A DNA stretch of 64,000 nt from Acheta domesticus (Eukaryota > Arthropoda > Insecta > Orthoptera > Gryllidae): NCBI GenBank assembly GCA_031308135.1, contig JAHLJT010003656.1, positions 52,516,327-52,580,326 of the forward strand, written 5' to 3'. Shown here in pieces: positions 32,796 to 43,704 of the stretch (within the stretch, counting starts at the first letter, position 1; each line of letters opens with the position of its first letter). The position numbers and the translations under genes were made by a program. The notes under the pieces were generated by a model. That model searched no databases, was not told the DNA's origin, and saw nothing but the letters and a program-made list of their open reading frames with translations.

Positions 32796-33236
32796 CGTGA
32801 GTCATTTATCGGCCTAATGACGTTAATAACTATAACGGTCCTCCGTCCGTTACCATCAATTTCAACAGTTCAGTTGTTGATAAAAATGGCATGTGAGTTA
32901 TTCCAAGAAATGGATAGGGCTTTTTTCTTATAAGTGGATAGTATTAGGAAAAGTAGTTAACGACTCACTTCCGACATAAATAACAGACTTAGTTCGAAAG
33001 GTCGCATCAGTTTACGAACTTCAATCGTGTCTGTTATTTGCTGCATATTGGCCTAATGACGTTCAAAACTATAACATAACTTAATAACGAAGATCACATT
33101 TTTGAAATTCATCGCATCTCGTGTTTTTAGATTTCCCGTTTGCGCACACCAATCGCTGAACGTGAAGGCCCCATATGTTCCTTCCACACGCCACGAAGCA
33201 AATCGATCGCGCCTCCGATATAGGCCAGTGGCCGCC

Positions 33237-33625
33237 TGGGGTCTCTCTTGGCATCAATTGATGTCGTTGCTGTGCCTCTGACCGGGAGATCCTAGGGTTC
33301 CACTCCCAACGGTGCGATGGCAGGAATTTTGACCCTAGCTTCACAAGTAGGCCGAGTGGTCTAGACGAGAATTTTAGCAGCCGGCTGCTCTGATCGGTAG
33401 TGGTTGCTCCGAGCAACACCAGACAGTACTCCAACCACCGGGCCATGGGTCGCGCGCGATCTTTCCTTCCTCTTCCGTGTGGTATCCTCACCCCTTGCTT
33501 ACACATATTTACACTTACATGCACTACACGCCCACACATGTCGGGAGCTTAGAGCTTATCCTGTATGGGGTGGTGCCGCGATGGTGGGAGATACATGGTT
33601 GGGGAAAATCTCCTTAATGGATGTG
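33237..33625 (+). repeat. tRNA-derived SINE, family 2 (sense copy)
   Basis: The head carries an A-box-like GGGGTCTCTCTTGGCATC and a B-box-like GGGTTCCACTCCC (33296-33308). The body has GATCGGTAGTGG and GGGCCATGGGTCGCGCGCGA and ends GGGAGATACATGGTTGGGGA. Related copies: 37425-37490 (head), 38345-38825, 53975-54120, 63760-63985 and 21890-22025, all on the minus strand. The head resembles a decayed tRNA promoter but does not fold as a functional tRNA. Confidence 0.65.
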
Positions 33626-33654
33626 TAGGTCGGCGCCAATATGTGTATTTTAAG

Positions 33655-34035
33655 ATAATGAGAGTTACATTTAGTATATACTATATGAATGCACGAAATG
33701 GAAAAAAATGTATGTAATCAAATGGTGCTAACATTACAACTGAAATTCATATTCCTGTATTAACACCAAGGGATTTTTTAAAAATACAACGAATTTTTTA
33801 GCGTTTTAAGCTGATCGTGGGAATAGTATTATTTGATCACTAAATACTTTTACTTAAAATTATTATTTAGAAGAGATTTCCAAAAACGTTTTCCAGCTTA
33901 AACATTGTAATTTTTTTTGATGAAATTAAAAATGACTCGTATAGTTTCTTGATACAATTTTCGCTTTCAAAAATGTTTTCGGGGTGGGGGTGTATGCCTC
34001 AGTGATGCCCAAAATTGTGTAGCTCCGGCACTAAC
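33655..34035 (+). repeat. Dispersed repeat Y, copy 1
   Basis: Shares TTATTTGATCACTAAAT, TTAAAATTATTATTTA, TTTAAACATTGTAA-type phrases, TTTCTTGATACAA and a terminal GGGGTGGGGG...AGCTCCGGCAC with 63315-63720 in the same orientation. The AGCTNCGGCA end recalls hAT-type termini, but no paired left end was found. Confidence 0.6.
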
Positions 34036-34375
34036 TTCATTCGTCCGCCGCCGCACTCGTCGACTGAGTCGCAAACGGTCAGGTGTCTGAGTGCAAGAAC
34101 TTCGTCGATACGCGCAGTGTGAGAATAAGGGAAATTACACAACCACATCTATGCATTTTTCTGTGAAAATTGAAATTGTTTTATTGGTTGTCTTCTTTGC
34201 CGAGCTCCTGGTTATCTAATGAAATTGTAGACTCTTGTCACGTGGCCGAAGACTGCATCGTTTTCCGCCAGTTTCTGCGCACATTGGAAAACAGTCGCAA
34301 GCAGGGTGCGGATTCTGATGACCTAAAATTTCTTTGAAAATGACCTCTGAAATGACTTGAAAACGAGAGGAAAAT

Positions 34376-34417
34376 GATATATATAATATATATTTATATA
34401 TATATATATATATAAAA
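34376..34417. repeat. (AT)n microsatellite
   Basis: Imperfect AT dinucleotide run inside the outer hAT element. Confidence 0.9.
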
Positions 34418-34767
34418 TAACTTAAAAATGGGGGAAATTGATCTATATTTTAAAATACTCAAAACTTTGTATGAAAATGTGAGTCCACTGCAGTGGTGAA
34501 TTTCGTCATGAAGTGATACAATAAAAACTGTTTTAGTGTGTCATTGCAAATTCATGAAACATTTACCAACAAAAAACACAAAAAGGAAACAAAATGCATA
34601 AAAATGACAAAAATGTCGCAAAGATCGGAAAATGGCCTAAAAATGGGAAAATGGGGAAAAAATGACCCAATAACTATGCATTTCCATCACACATGTGTCG
34701 TGCTAAACATTCATTTACAAGTTAGTTATGTGTAGAATGCACCAATGAAAATATGTCATGTCATCAG

Positions 34768-35411
34768 TAGGGCTCGGATATTCATGAGATACATATTTGT
34801 TCTTTGCGTTATTTCCATGGAAAATGTAAGCTAAGCTTGAGATTATCTACAATGCCTCAAATTATGCAATTTTCATGTGCCATAAAAAGTCTTATTGTGG
34901 CTTTTTAAACCCTTTGGTCATTTTCCATTAATTTTTCATATTATGGTCATATTTTTCATGAATTTTTGTATTTTTTGTCATATTTTTATCTTTTTGATTC
35001 CATTTTCGCATACTTGCAGTCGTCTCAAAGAGATTTTTCATATCTTGTATCTGTTATCTATTTTCTCAATTTTTTGTGTTGTTTAGAAAGCACCAGATGC
35101 GAAGGAAGTGCTAGTTTAGTTTTCCAGGTTTCGTGCCAAGGTCAACCGCTTCTATAAAATTTATTTAATAACTTCAGCAAGCATAATTGCCTTCACGGGG
35201 CGCTAAAGGAGGATGTGTGAATTTTGAAAGTGCTAGATTTTAAAACTATATTTTCGTTATAATGCTTTTTTAAGCAGTGGAAAGATTTTGAATTTTTCGA
35301 AAATGGAACCAGACAATTTTTCAGTCATATTTATGGTCATGTTTTCATATTTTTAGGTGATAAAGGCTTGCGTATTTCTAACATTTGTAGGTCGTAAACA
35401 TCCGGGCCCTA
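34768..35411. mobile_element. Inner hAT-like element, 644 bp
   Basis: Ends TAGGGCTCGGATATTCATG and, inward from the right, TAGGGCCCGGATGTTTACG. Flanks GTCATCAG (34760-34767) and GTCATTAG (35412-35419). It lies inside the outer element 34302-35432, near that element's right terminus. T-rich, with repeated TTTTTCAT/TCATATTTTT. Confidence 0.8.
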
Positions 35412-35440
35412 GTCATTAGTATCCGCGCCCTGGTCACAAG

Positions 35441-36330
35441 AAAGCCGCTGATGGAAATTTCGTCATGAACTGATACAATAGAAACTTCGTTTTAGTATCA
35501 TTACAAATTCACGAAAAGGAAAGAAAATGCATAAAAATGAGAAAAACTACCTAAAAATTGAAAACTGACAAAAATGACATACTGGCCTAATAAGTATATA
35601 TTTCTGTCACTTATGTTAGGTGTAGAATGTCCCTATGAAAATGCGTTCTGTCATCAGTAGAGACCGGATTTTTATGTAATTACATATTTTGTATCTTTGT
35701 ACTTACCGCGTTCTCACAATTGTAATCTTAGCTAATCATAACCCTCCTAACATAATATCGATTTTTTCCCTTACATATTTTTACATAGTTAGTACTATAT
35801 TACATATTTTTACATATTTTGTTGTTTTCACAATGTATTTTCTTATTTTATCAATTTTCTTCAATTTAATGTATTTTTTTAATTACGCGTTTTTCCTTCA
35901 TTATTGGGGAAATCTAGGTGTCCAAAATATCATTGACACTACGTTTCGTGATTTGTAATCTTAATTTCCGAGAAAAATTTGCGATCGCCGACATTTCGAT
36001 GAAGATGCTACAGTGTCGGTCGTAGATCTCACCAGTTTGTGCGATGGCTTCTATTGCGATTTGTCCGGCTGCTAAACTACGGTCCTGACTTACGAAAGAG
36101 GAAGCTTACACTACTGAAGAGAAAGTTGTATGATAAGTGAGCAGTTTTTCAAAATGTAATTTCTTGCTATGTAAACGGTTTTTAATTAGAGACTTTTAAT
36201 ATTACATATTATATTGGATTTTACATATTTATTACATATTTTTACTGATTTCATTACATGTTTATGTACATATTTTGACGTTTAATACTACATATTTTTC
36301 CGGTCTCTTGTCATCAGAAGCCGCGCCCTG
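35441..36330. mobile_element. Outer hAT-like element, copy 2 (5'-truncated)
   Basis: Homologous to the interior of 34302-35432 (shared AATTTCGTCATGAA, GATACAATA, AAAATGCATAAAAATGA and GTGTAGAATG). It ends with the same type of terminus (CAGGGCGCGGCTTCTGATGA inward from 36330). The left terminus is missing; the copy starts immediately after the target duplication of copy 1, so the two lie head to tail. It carries the inner element 35658-36309. Confidence 0.7.
35658..36309. mobile_element. Inner hAT-like element, 652 bp, TSD GTCATCAG
   Basis: Ends TAGAGACCGGATTTTTATG and, inward from the right, AAGAGACCGGAAAAATATG. Perfect 8-bp flanks GTCATCAG (35650-35657 and 36310-36317). It is the short relative of the 3025-bp element at 18664-21688; both share TGCGATGGCTTCTATTGCGA-like sequence and TTACATATTTTTACAT arrays. 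Confidence 0.9.
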
Positions 36331-36660
36331 GCCCTGCCGCCGCGCCCGCCCGCCCGCAGCGCTCGTGTGGGGCCCGGCGGCGGCGGCGGCGGCCAACCCG
36401 CGCACGTGCGCAGGGGCCCCGTGCACGTGCCGGCGGCGGCCGCCGGCGTCTGCGCGTGCGCGCCCGGCCCCGCCCCCGCCCCGGCCACCGCCGCCCCGCT
36501 CCCGCCCCGCCCCCGCCCGGCCGCCGCCGCCCGGCCCCGCTCGCGTGGGACCGCCAGTCGCGTCTACTACACGCGTTGCTTCGTGTGTTCGCGCTCTTGG
36601 CAACCTGGACGACGCGGGTGAGACGCAAGTGTGAACCGGAAGACGAGCAGAAATGTGAGT
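36320..36660 (+). promoter_or_regulatory. Strong CpG island, candidate promoter and first exon
   Basis: About 300 bases of extreme G+C with intact CpGs, (CGG)n at 36373-36391, and NRF1-like palindromes GCGCACGTGCGC (36400-36411) and TGCGCGTGCGC (36450-36461). The island is followed by a transition to normal composition and good donor-like sites, GACGCG|GTGAGA (about 36617) and GAAAT|GTGAGTACG (about 36655). This is how a housekeeping promoter plus untranslated first exon on the + strand would look. No following exon is recognised in the window, so the gene is unknown. The pro/ala/arg frames on both strands are compositional. Confidence 0.5.
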
Positions 36661-37302
36661 ACGCCTTCCCCGAGTGTGCTGTGCGCCAGTGTTTTGTGAT
36701 ACGGTGGAGTGTGACAGTGCCTCAAAGCAAATTTTCTAGTCTCATTTTTGTTGTCTTTTTTCCTAAGTGTGACAGTGCATTGCGAGTTCTTTCAGTGCTG
36801 GTTTGTTCTTGTGAACGAATATTCACAGCTGCGTATTATCTCTTGTTTTCATTTTTAAGTACAGTGAAAATGAACCCACAAACTACGTTCCTTCAATCGA
36901 ACGTCTTGTGATGAATCCTCAAAGGTGTCGCAAACCTTCTATCGTAAATAGCTGCTGTCCTTGTTAGTCTGTGAGCCGTGCCTGTTCGTGACGACACGAC
37001 AAAGGTGAGAAATGAATGTCTGGATAATAACATGTGATGCTAACCGCTTCTGCCCAGTGGGTGCGTGGGGAATTGTTGCATGCCTCGGCTACCTCAACCA
37101 GGTTAACGCAAGTGCGAGGCGGTGGCAGAAGAGAGCCAGGTCTCTGGCCTCTGCGAAGCCTCCGCTGCCGATCCAAGTCGTTCCCCGCGACGACGTTGAG
37201 ATTACGCGGGATTTCCCGGAAGGTGGACGTGATGGCCACGCAATACTGAGAGCAGGCCAGGCAGGGGATTTAAACCTTATGACCTCCCTCTCCTGGCAGG
37301 TG
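36661..37302. other. Interval without recognised gene
   Basis: Moderately GC-rich; a 91-127 codon overlap of frames at 36964-37395 shows no domain. Confidence 0.35.
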
Positions 37303-37340
37303 ACAACAACAACAACAAAAATAACAATAATAATATTATT

Positions 37341-37371
<31 letters not shown>

Positions 37372-37372
37372 G
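37303..37372. repeat. (AAC)n/(AAT)n compound microsatellite
   Basis: AAC repeats 37303-37320 followed by AAT repeats to about 37371. Confidence 0.95.
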
Positions 37373-37424
37373 TTTCTGACTGCAATCATTTGTGATGCAA
37401 TCAACTTGTAGATTATTATTAGAC

Positions 37425-37490
37425 CTAGGACCTCCCGGTTGGAGGCACTGCAGTGACATCAATTGATGCACAGACCCCTCTCTCTCGGTA
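37425..37490 (-). repeat. SINE family 2 head fragment
   Basis: The minus strand reads GGGGTCTGTGCATCAATTGA ... CCGGGAGGTCCTAGGTCTAA, matching the heads at 33240 and 38825. It is followed on the + strand by GGTAATGTGCCTTCATGATA, as at 38822. Confidence 0.6.
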
Positions 37491-37984
37491 ATGTGCCTTC
37501 ATGATAATTACTTTAATGAATAACATTAATTGTGCGTACACGTAGACGTTGCTGTGCCATGCCATCAAAACGTCGTAACCAAAGAGGCAGAGAAACGTCT
37601 TAAATACAAGAGTTTGGAAATCGACATCATCTGAATGTGGGGGAAAAGCACAGGTCGTACCGATAGTCATCGGGGCTATGGGATTTGTTCCGCAAATAGG
37701 TGTAAGAACTTTGCTAAACTCCCAGGTAATGCAAGAGTCTGGCAAGTGCAAGAAATTGCTTTATTTGGAACAGCCCACATTTTGCGCAAAGTATTGTAAA
37801 GGCACCGACAGACCCTAGATCTGCTCCTTAGGTTGCAACCAGCTATCTACAGTAGATTTTATATTCAGCCGACTCATGACATCTTTAGTCCTGATGTAGT
37901 GGAATAATAATATTAATAATAATAAAAATTGTCTATTGGGGGACGAGGCTCAGGCCTGAACGCATACACTTCCGCCTTACACAG

Positions 37985-39185
37985 TGGTGTTCTACCGGCA
38001 CCTGCCACTATGTGATGTTAGAAATGTCATTTAATTTAATGTCTATTAATGTACATGAAATTTAATGTTGCTTGTACATTAAAAATAGCATAATACACTT
38101 GTACATTAAATTTATTCAGTAAGTTAACGTCAAAGTAGATTTCATGTAGAGGATCTCCCGTTTCCCCTGCTTCTCAGCATTCACTTCAAATATTCATAAT
38201 TACTAATCCATCAAGATCATTTCATATATGATGAACTAGTGAAGCTTTGACACTTACATCGTAATGTATATTTGTACATTACATTAATGTGCTTTCATGA
38301 TTGATTGATAGTGATTCCGGGCGCGTCAACTACTGAGATCATTAGTCCCGTAGGTGTAGTGCATGCTTTTTTCATTTGGAGGTGGCGGTAATCTTCTCCC
38401 GCTGGATAGGGAAATCCGGAGCCGACCTGCCGTCAACTAGCGGGGTTTTCCCATCCAGGTACCCCCACCAGCGGGGCAAGCTGTACGTCCGCGACCGTTG
38501 TCCCGGTATGTATGGCAGTGTAGTGAATGTAAGTGTCAATGTGAGTAAGAAATGAATGAGAACAGTACAAAGAAAAAGAAGGAAAGATCGTGCGCGGTCC
38601 GTGGCCCGTTTGTTAGGGTACTGCACCGGCATTCGCCTGATGTTGATCTGAGAAACCACGGAAAACTACTGATCAGAGCAGCCGGCCGCTAGAAATCTCC
38701 TCCAAATAGCGACTGAATTCGACCTAGCTAACTAGCTAGTGACCTGCCGCCATCGAGACTCGAACCTAGGATCTGCCGGTCAAAGGCACTGCATTGACAT
38801 CAGTTGATGCAATGAGCCACCTCTCTTGGTAATGTGCCTTCATGATAATTACTTTAATGAAATGTACATGAACATATCAACACTCATTAAATTTAATGTA
38901 CACGTGTACATTAGGATGCAGTAGTCAAAGCTTTATGGTCGTATCTAGAAGGAATGAACGATCTTGATGGACTGGTGATTATGAATAAATGATATGAATT
39001 ACGAGAGGCAGGGGAATCGGAAGAACCTCCAGGTTAAATCTATATTAATTTTAATTTAAACATTAAATTTAATGTACAAAAATAAAGCTCATTTTAATGT
39101 ACAAAGCGCATTAAGTTTAATGTAATTAGTACATTAATATACATTAAATTTAATGACATTTATGACAGTGTGGTTCACCATAAAG
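37985..39185. repeat. 1.2-kb inverted repeat built around a SINE
   Basis: Arms about 37985-38312 and 38822-39185 are reverse complements (roughly 70-75%), sharing AATGTCATT(T)AA, TTAATGTACAT, CCCCTGC(T/C)TCTC, CATCAAGATC, AAGCTTTGAC and TAATGTGC(T/C)TTCATGAT. TTAAATTTAATGT palindromes recur in both arms. The spacer is a SINE family 2 copy. It may be a foldback transposon or an inverted duplication. Confidence 0.7.
38345..38825 (-). repeat. tRNA-derived SINE, family 2 (antisense copy)
   Basis: On the minus strand the head reads GTGGCTCATTGCATCAAC (A-box TGGCTCATTGC) and CCTAGGTTCGAGTCTCGATG (B-box GGTTCGAGTCT). Then come CAGCCGG, GGGCCACGGACCGCGCACGA, and near the tail GGGGGTACCTGGATGGGAAA. 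Best preserved copy of the family in the window; the head-to-tail span is about 480 bp. Pol III internal promoter elements define the orientation. Confidence 0.7.
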
Positions 39186-39429
39186 GTTACAAATTTCTAG
39201 AACACCTAGGACGGAGTCAAAGATGAGCCGTTTTTTCCCATTAACATTTAGTGAGAAAATCTATCCACAGCGGCGAAACACGGCGGTGCTTTGACAGAAT
39301 AACTCGTATTGTAGGAAATATTAGATATGCAAACGCTATCGAGAAAGTAAATAATGCTTGATCCTACATGTTGTAAATTAGTTACTGTATTCCACTGAGT
39401 AGTCTGAATCCACATTTTCTGGGTCCTAA

Positions 39430-40660
39430 ACAACGCAAAATTGGTAACGGCAAAATGTTTGTCACTCTTGTCAGTCCGTCCGTTCGTGAGCGACGCTAGC
39501 ACCTAAACCGTTCAGCCGATGTTCTCCAAAACTGATATTCCCCGATCGTCCTGAATGAGCTCGAAGACCGAAGATATTTTGATTTTTAGGGGTACTTTAC
39601 TCGAAGCCTTATCAACATTTTCGAAATTCTCTCAAAAATGGCTCCAAATTTTTGAATTATTTTCTTCCCTGATAGAGAGCAAAGGCCGCTTAAAAATGGC
39701 GCAGGTCTCATTTTCTCTGTGAACTTATCAAAATTCGAAAAGTTACAATCAACGTAAGAAAGTATGTGATTTTAAATTAGTATATAACATCGCCCCCTGA
39801 TTGGTAGACAACTGAAGGGGTCACCAGCAAAAGGTGCTGCCAAAAACCTAATTTTACAAGAACCTCAAAAAAAGTTTAATTATGAAAATATTTATATTCC
39901 TACATTGAAATGTAACTTTCGGCGAAAATGTCAGTTAGCACCTTTCGCTGGTGATCCCTTCAACTCATTGTGCACTGGTGCGCGGCAGATACATGACGTC
40001 TCAGGGGTCAACCTGCCTACTGACACTATTGAGTATTTTTTTTCTTCATTTTTCAGCTCAGTCCGCAAGTATTTTTCCAAGTGCCGTCCATTAGATTTGA
40101 CGCATGCATGGTAACAGCGATGACGTTGTACAGAAAAAAGTGAAAAATAAAGATAAAACATTCAACACTGACATTGCCAGTGAGCAGGTCAACCTCTGAG
40201 AGTTCGTATTCATTATGAAAAATATTAAAACAGGATCAGAAGTCTAAGTGCAGTTGATATAATTGTCTATATCAAATTGTCACGTGTGTAACAAGAAATT
40301 TCCACCTCGTATTCATAGAGAATCTAGTGGTGCCAAAGCACATACTTTCTCGCCCGTATTTTCACGCAAAATTTCGCGAAAGTTACTCAAATTTTCGAAA
40401 AATTGTACATAACCTTATTTCAAAATCTATCTTTAAGGAACAGATTTCATGAAGGGAAAAGTCTCAATTTTTAATATTTTCGTTCTAGGAAGACTCCGAA
40501 AAAATTTTGAACTTTTGCAATTTGAGAAAAATCAGGGTTTTTAACGAACTTGAGGCCTGCATCCATTCTCTTATGCGTCCTTCACACTATCCATCAGCAA
40601 AATTTAATCTAAAACTATTGAGCTATTTTTTGAACATTTTGAAAATGCTTCAGGGACTTG
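39430..40660. repeat. Family X copy with truncated ends
   Basis: Contains CCGTCCGTTCGTGAGCGAC, ATTTTCGAAATTCTCTC, AATGGCTCCAAATTTTTGAA, AAAAATGGCGCAGGTC and AAAAATTTTGAACTTTTGCA. It adjoins the inverted segment at 40660-41130. No genes. Confidence 0.65.
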
Positions 40661-41130
40661 ATTTTTCGTTACCAAGAATCCACAAAACATGGATTCTGGC
40701 TATACCACGTAATAGGATTTTTTTAAATTTAGCAACTGGATTTACCACTTTTCGTCACCACGGCCCTGCAGTAAGGGGTTTTCTGCCGAATATTCGCCGG
40801 TTTTTTTTCACGCAGCATTACATAACTTTCCCTCTATTTCCCAATACATAACTTTCCCTCATTTTCATTCCCGAGTTATATAAAACATTATTGCAGAGGT
40901 AAACGAACTGCCGATTTGATTTTTACGTAGTACGTAATTCCCTATACGTAGTATAGGGAAAGTTATGTAATGCTGCGCGAAAAAATGGCGAATTTTCGGC
41001 GGAAAAAATTCATTGCCGGGCCGTGATAACGAAAAAGTGGATAAAACCAGTTGCTAAATTAAGAAAAAAATCCCCTAACACGTGGTGTAGCCAGAAATCC
41101 TCTTATGTGGGTCCCTGATATCGAAAAACC
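40660..41130. repeat. Inverted repeat with ~180-bp arms
   Basis: The left arm (GATTTTTCG...GGATTCTGGCTATACCACGT...CGCAGCATTACATAACTTTC) is repeated in reverse complement from about 40940 to 41130. The centre is AT-rich with TACGTAGTACGTA. It is a head-to-head junction of two family X copies or a foldback. A related single arm lies at 49488-49640. Confidence 0.8.
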
Positions 41131-42500
41131 AATTGAAATGAAATCGTTCGTCTGTGAACACTGCTAGCGCCAAAACCATATGTACGATTTCTTCCAAAAT
41201 GGATATTCCGTAGTCGATCTGATTCTAGTCAAAGCTTTGAGATTTTGAAAAAGATTCTGCAAAATTTGGGGTTACTTTATATGAAGCTCCCCGGACATTT
41301 TGAAAATTTTCTTAAAAACGGCTCCAAATTTTTCCTTTAAATTTCTTGTAAGAATAGAGTAAAATACACTTATTAACATGGCATAGGTCCGATTTTCACG
41401 GATAACTTTGAATTTTTGAAAATTGTGAAAGTTTGAATTTTTTTCGGCGTCTTTCTCCAACTACAAAATTGAAGATAGAGGTTTTTCCTTCAAATAAAAT
41501 GTGTTCTCCAAAGTAAGTTCTTTGTTTAGGGTCATGTACATTGTCTTGAAAATTTTAGTAGTTTTCGCGCAATATTGCGTGGAATATGTGCAATTTTAAA
41601 AAATTACAAATAATAGATTTTCTCAAACGGCTCCAAATTTTTTCTTTAAAGTTTTGGTAGGGATAGTGTTAAGTGTAGCCTATGAGATGACATAAACGCT
41701 GTATTGCTATATTCTTTTGTTTTTTAAAAAATTGCAAAAATTTAATTTTTTTATTTCCCTCTCACGTCGATAATATTTACATTAGCGGCGAATTGTTTAC
41801 ATTATTATATTTACGAGTACATGTGCTTTAAATAATATCAAGTAAAGTTTCTCGAAAACACAACCGTTTTCTTTGAAAAATAGCTCATAATTCCGCATTT
41901 TCAGAAACGCTCAAACGCCATTTTCTCATATATAGGTGCAAATATTTTCTTCGAACTTTTGTAACGGATAGTGCTAATTACACTCTTTAGTATAGGGTAA
42001 AGTTTATTTCGAGTATTTTTTTTTTTTTTTGTTTTTCCAAAAATTATATAAATGTAATTTTTTTATGGAACTCTCACATCTTTAATATTCACATTACCAG
42101 CAATTTGTGAACATTATCGTATTTGTGAGTGTAAGTGCTTCAAATAACTGCAAATAAAGTATTATGAAAACTCAAAACTTTTCTGTGAAAATGAGCTTCA
42201 AATTTCGCATTTTTAGTAGCGCTAAAACTCAATTTTCTTTAAAACGGCACATAATTTTTAAAAGAAAATTCCCATTTAGGGCTAGGTTTTTGTGTTCTTT
42301 AATACTGTAAAATTAATATTTTCGTTCTACCAATAGGAAACCGAAAAATTAAGAAAATGACAAAATAATGTACTTTTGTCGGTGATAGATGGTAGCTGGC
42401 AAGAAAGAGTATGTGGCAATACGGATTAGCTAGCGAAGACCCAAGGAAATAGAAAACTAATACGGGAAAGTCTGTGCCATTCTGTAGCACCACTAGTTCT
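41131..42500 (+). repeat. Family X, longest copy
   Basis: Carries repeated ACGGCTCCAAATTTTT (two units about 340 bp apart, 41318 and 41622), then GTAAGTGCTTCAAATAA, CTCATAATTCCGCATTTTC, AGGAAACCGAAAAATTAAGA and the 3' phrase GAAAACTAATACGGGAAAGT, ending TGTAGCACCACTAGTT at 42499. Non-coding. Confidence 0.75.
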
Positions 42501-42629
42501 GCTTTGCTAACAAAACAGTAACTAACCTCAGTTCTACTCCTACCACTACAAGCAAAAGGAGCGCTCAACAAAATGTGCGCACAGTGAAGCTACATTTTCG
42601 TCCAGAAGCCAGCAGCATTAGCTCAATTT

Positions 42630-42809
42630 GCTTTTTTTAGGCTTGAGTATCTTTTACGTCATGGGACAGTAGGCTTTACTTCCCCTCGGAAGGAAAGGGT
42701 TTGAAGGAGTTTTGTCCTTAAAAAATCCACGGCTGCGAATGGTTACAACCTCCGATCTTGGGAATAACAGATGCGCTAACCGTTACACCACTGAAACCGC
42801 GATGGTGTG
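42630..42809 (-). repeat. tRNA-derived SINE, family 3
   Basis: Minus strand: the head AGTGGTGTAACGGTTAGCGC (A-box) and GGAGGTTGTAACCATTCGC (decayed B-box) is followed by a body with CCTTCCGAGGGGAAGTAAAG and CCTACTGTCCCATGACGT. The head resembles a tRNA-Glu/Val-type gene; the body phrase CCGAGGGGAAGTAAAGCC is one I know from arthropod SINEs. It is not a functional tRNA. Confidence 0.75.
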
Positions 42810-43704
42810 ATGCTGCAGGCTGTTTTGCACGTCATACATATCGTGGGTTGTCTTCAAAGCTCATCTCTGGGGCGAGTGCATAGGTTGTGATTCGAGAAGA
42901 GAGATACCTTTTTTTCTAGGTTTGATTAATATTTAATTCACACGAAAAAAATCGGTTGGTTACTGAAGTTGATTTTATGCATGTCAAACACTCTTTTGAA
43001 ATTGTATCGTGTAACTGGGTAATTATTAATTATCTAGCTAACGCTAACATCAGTTTTCATTCAATGACAAATACAAGTATTCAGATACGGTGTGTGAAAG
43101 TTTTCATTTCCTGGAGTAAATTTTGATCGAAATTTTCCAAGTGCAAGAGTCCGCAGGAGTTTCCTGGAATATTCTCTGAACAAAAGGGATTGCCAAAATT
43201 TAAGAAAGAAAATTATTTGTTGATTCTAGTATTCCTTCCATATTCGTGTATAACCAAAATATATTTTTTCTTGTGCGTGGAGAAGGCGTAGCCAGTTGCG
43301 AAGATAACGATCCCTGGCATAACAAAAGACGCCTGTAAGATTTGTGTTTCTCTCACTTGTCAGCTGGTATGCGATGACCTCTTGTTTTGAAGATCAACCT
43401 TTCGATCCGACTTCCAGAGAGAACTTCTCACTGCTCACTTTCGACGAGATAAGTCCAACTTTTCGTTGATACCATTCCCAAAAAAGTGTGTGTATGAGAA
43501 CCGCCTTTCAAAACGTGATCACGTACATCAACTTTGAACGTCGACGTTCATTCACATGCAAATAATGTTTGTATGGAGTACTTGTTTGCCCTTTTTACAT
43601 TGCTGCTCTGAGTGACATTGCCTGATCACTTCGAAATGTGGAAGACCCTTCAGGCAAGAGAGGACCAGAAAATTTGTGCAGTGGAGAATGTTCATTTGGT
43701 AATT

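Larger units (their letters stand above)
31738..33072. mobile_element. Element with ~150-bp inverted arms
   Basis: Left arm 31738-31892 holds TATAGTTATTAACGGCATTA, then AGTCTGTTATTTGTGATATC, GTGAGTCGTT and CTTATAAGAAAAA. The right arm 32925-33072, read on the minus strand, gives the same order with about 75-80% identity. A third partial copy of the tip (ATCGGCCTAATGACGTTAAT) lies at 32813. An (AAT)n microsatellite and another dispersed repeat occupy the spacer. It may be a foldback element or two inverted copies. Confidence 0.65.
34302..35432. mobile_element. hAT-like element (outer, copy 1), TSD GTCRCAAG
   Basis: Ends CAGGGTGCGGATTCTGATGA and, inward from the right, CAGGGCGCGGATACTAATGA. 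Flanks GTCGCAAG (34294-34301) and GTCACAAG (35433-35440), an 8-bp duplication with one change. It contains a second element at 34768-35411, whose left boundary duplicates the outer element's own GTCATNAG. AAAATGCATAAAAATGA-type motifs recur in the interior. No transposase. Confidence 0.8.

Noticed and set aside
33081..33628. 152-codon minus-strand frame near 33.1-33.5 kb
   Set aside because: Antisense of a SINE family 2 copy.
36262..36911. Overlapping frames on both strands of the 36.3-36.6 kb CpG island
   Set aside because: Compositional Pro/Ala/Arg-rich frames present in every frame; no conserved domain.
42729..42803. Possible tRNA-Glu/Val gene on the minus strand
   Set aside because: B-box decayed to GGTTGTAACC and followed by a SINE body; not a functional tRNA.
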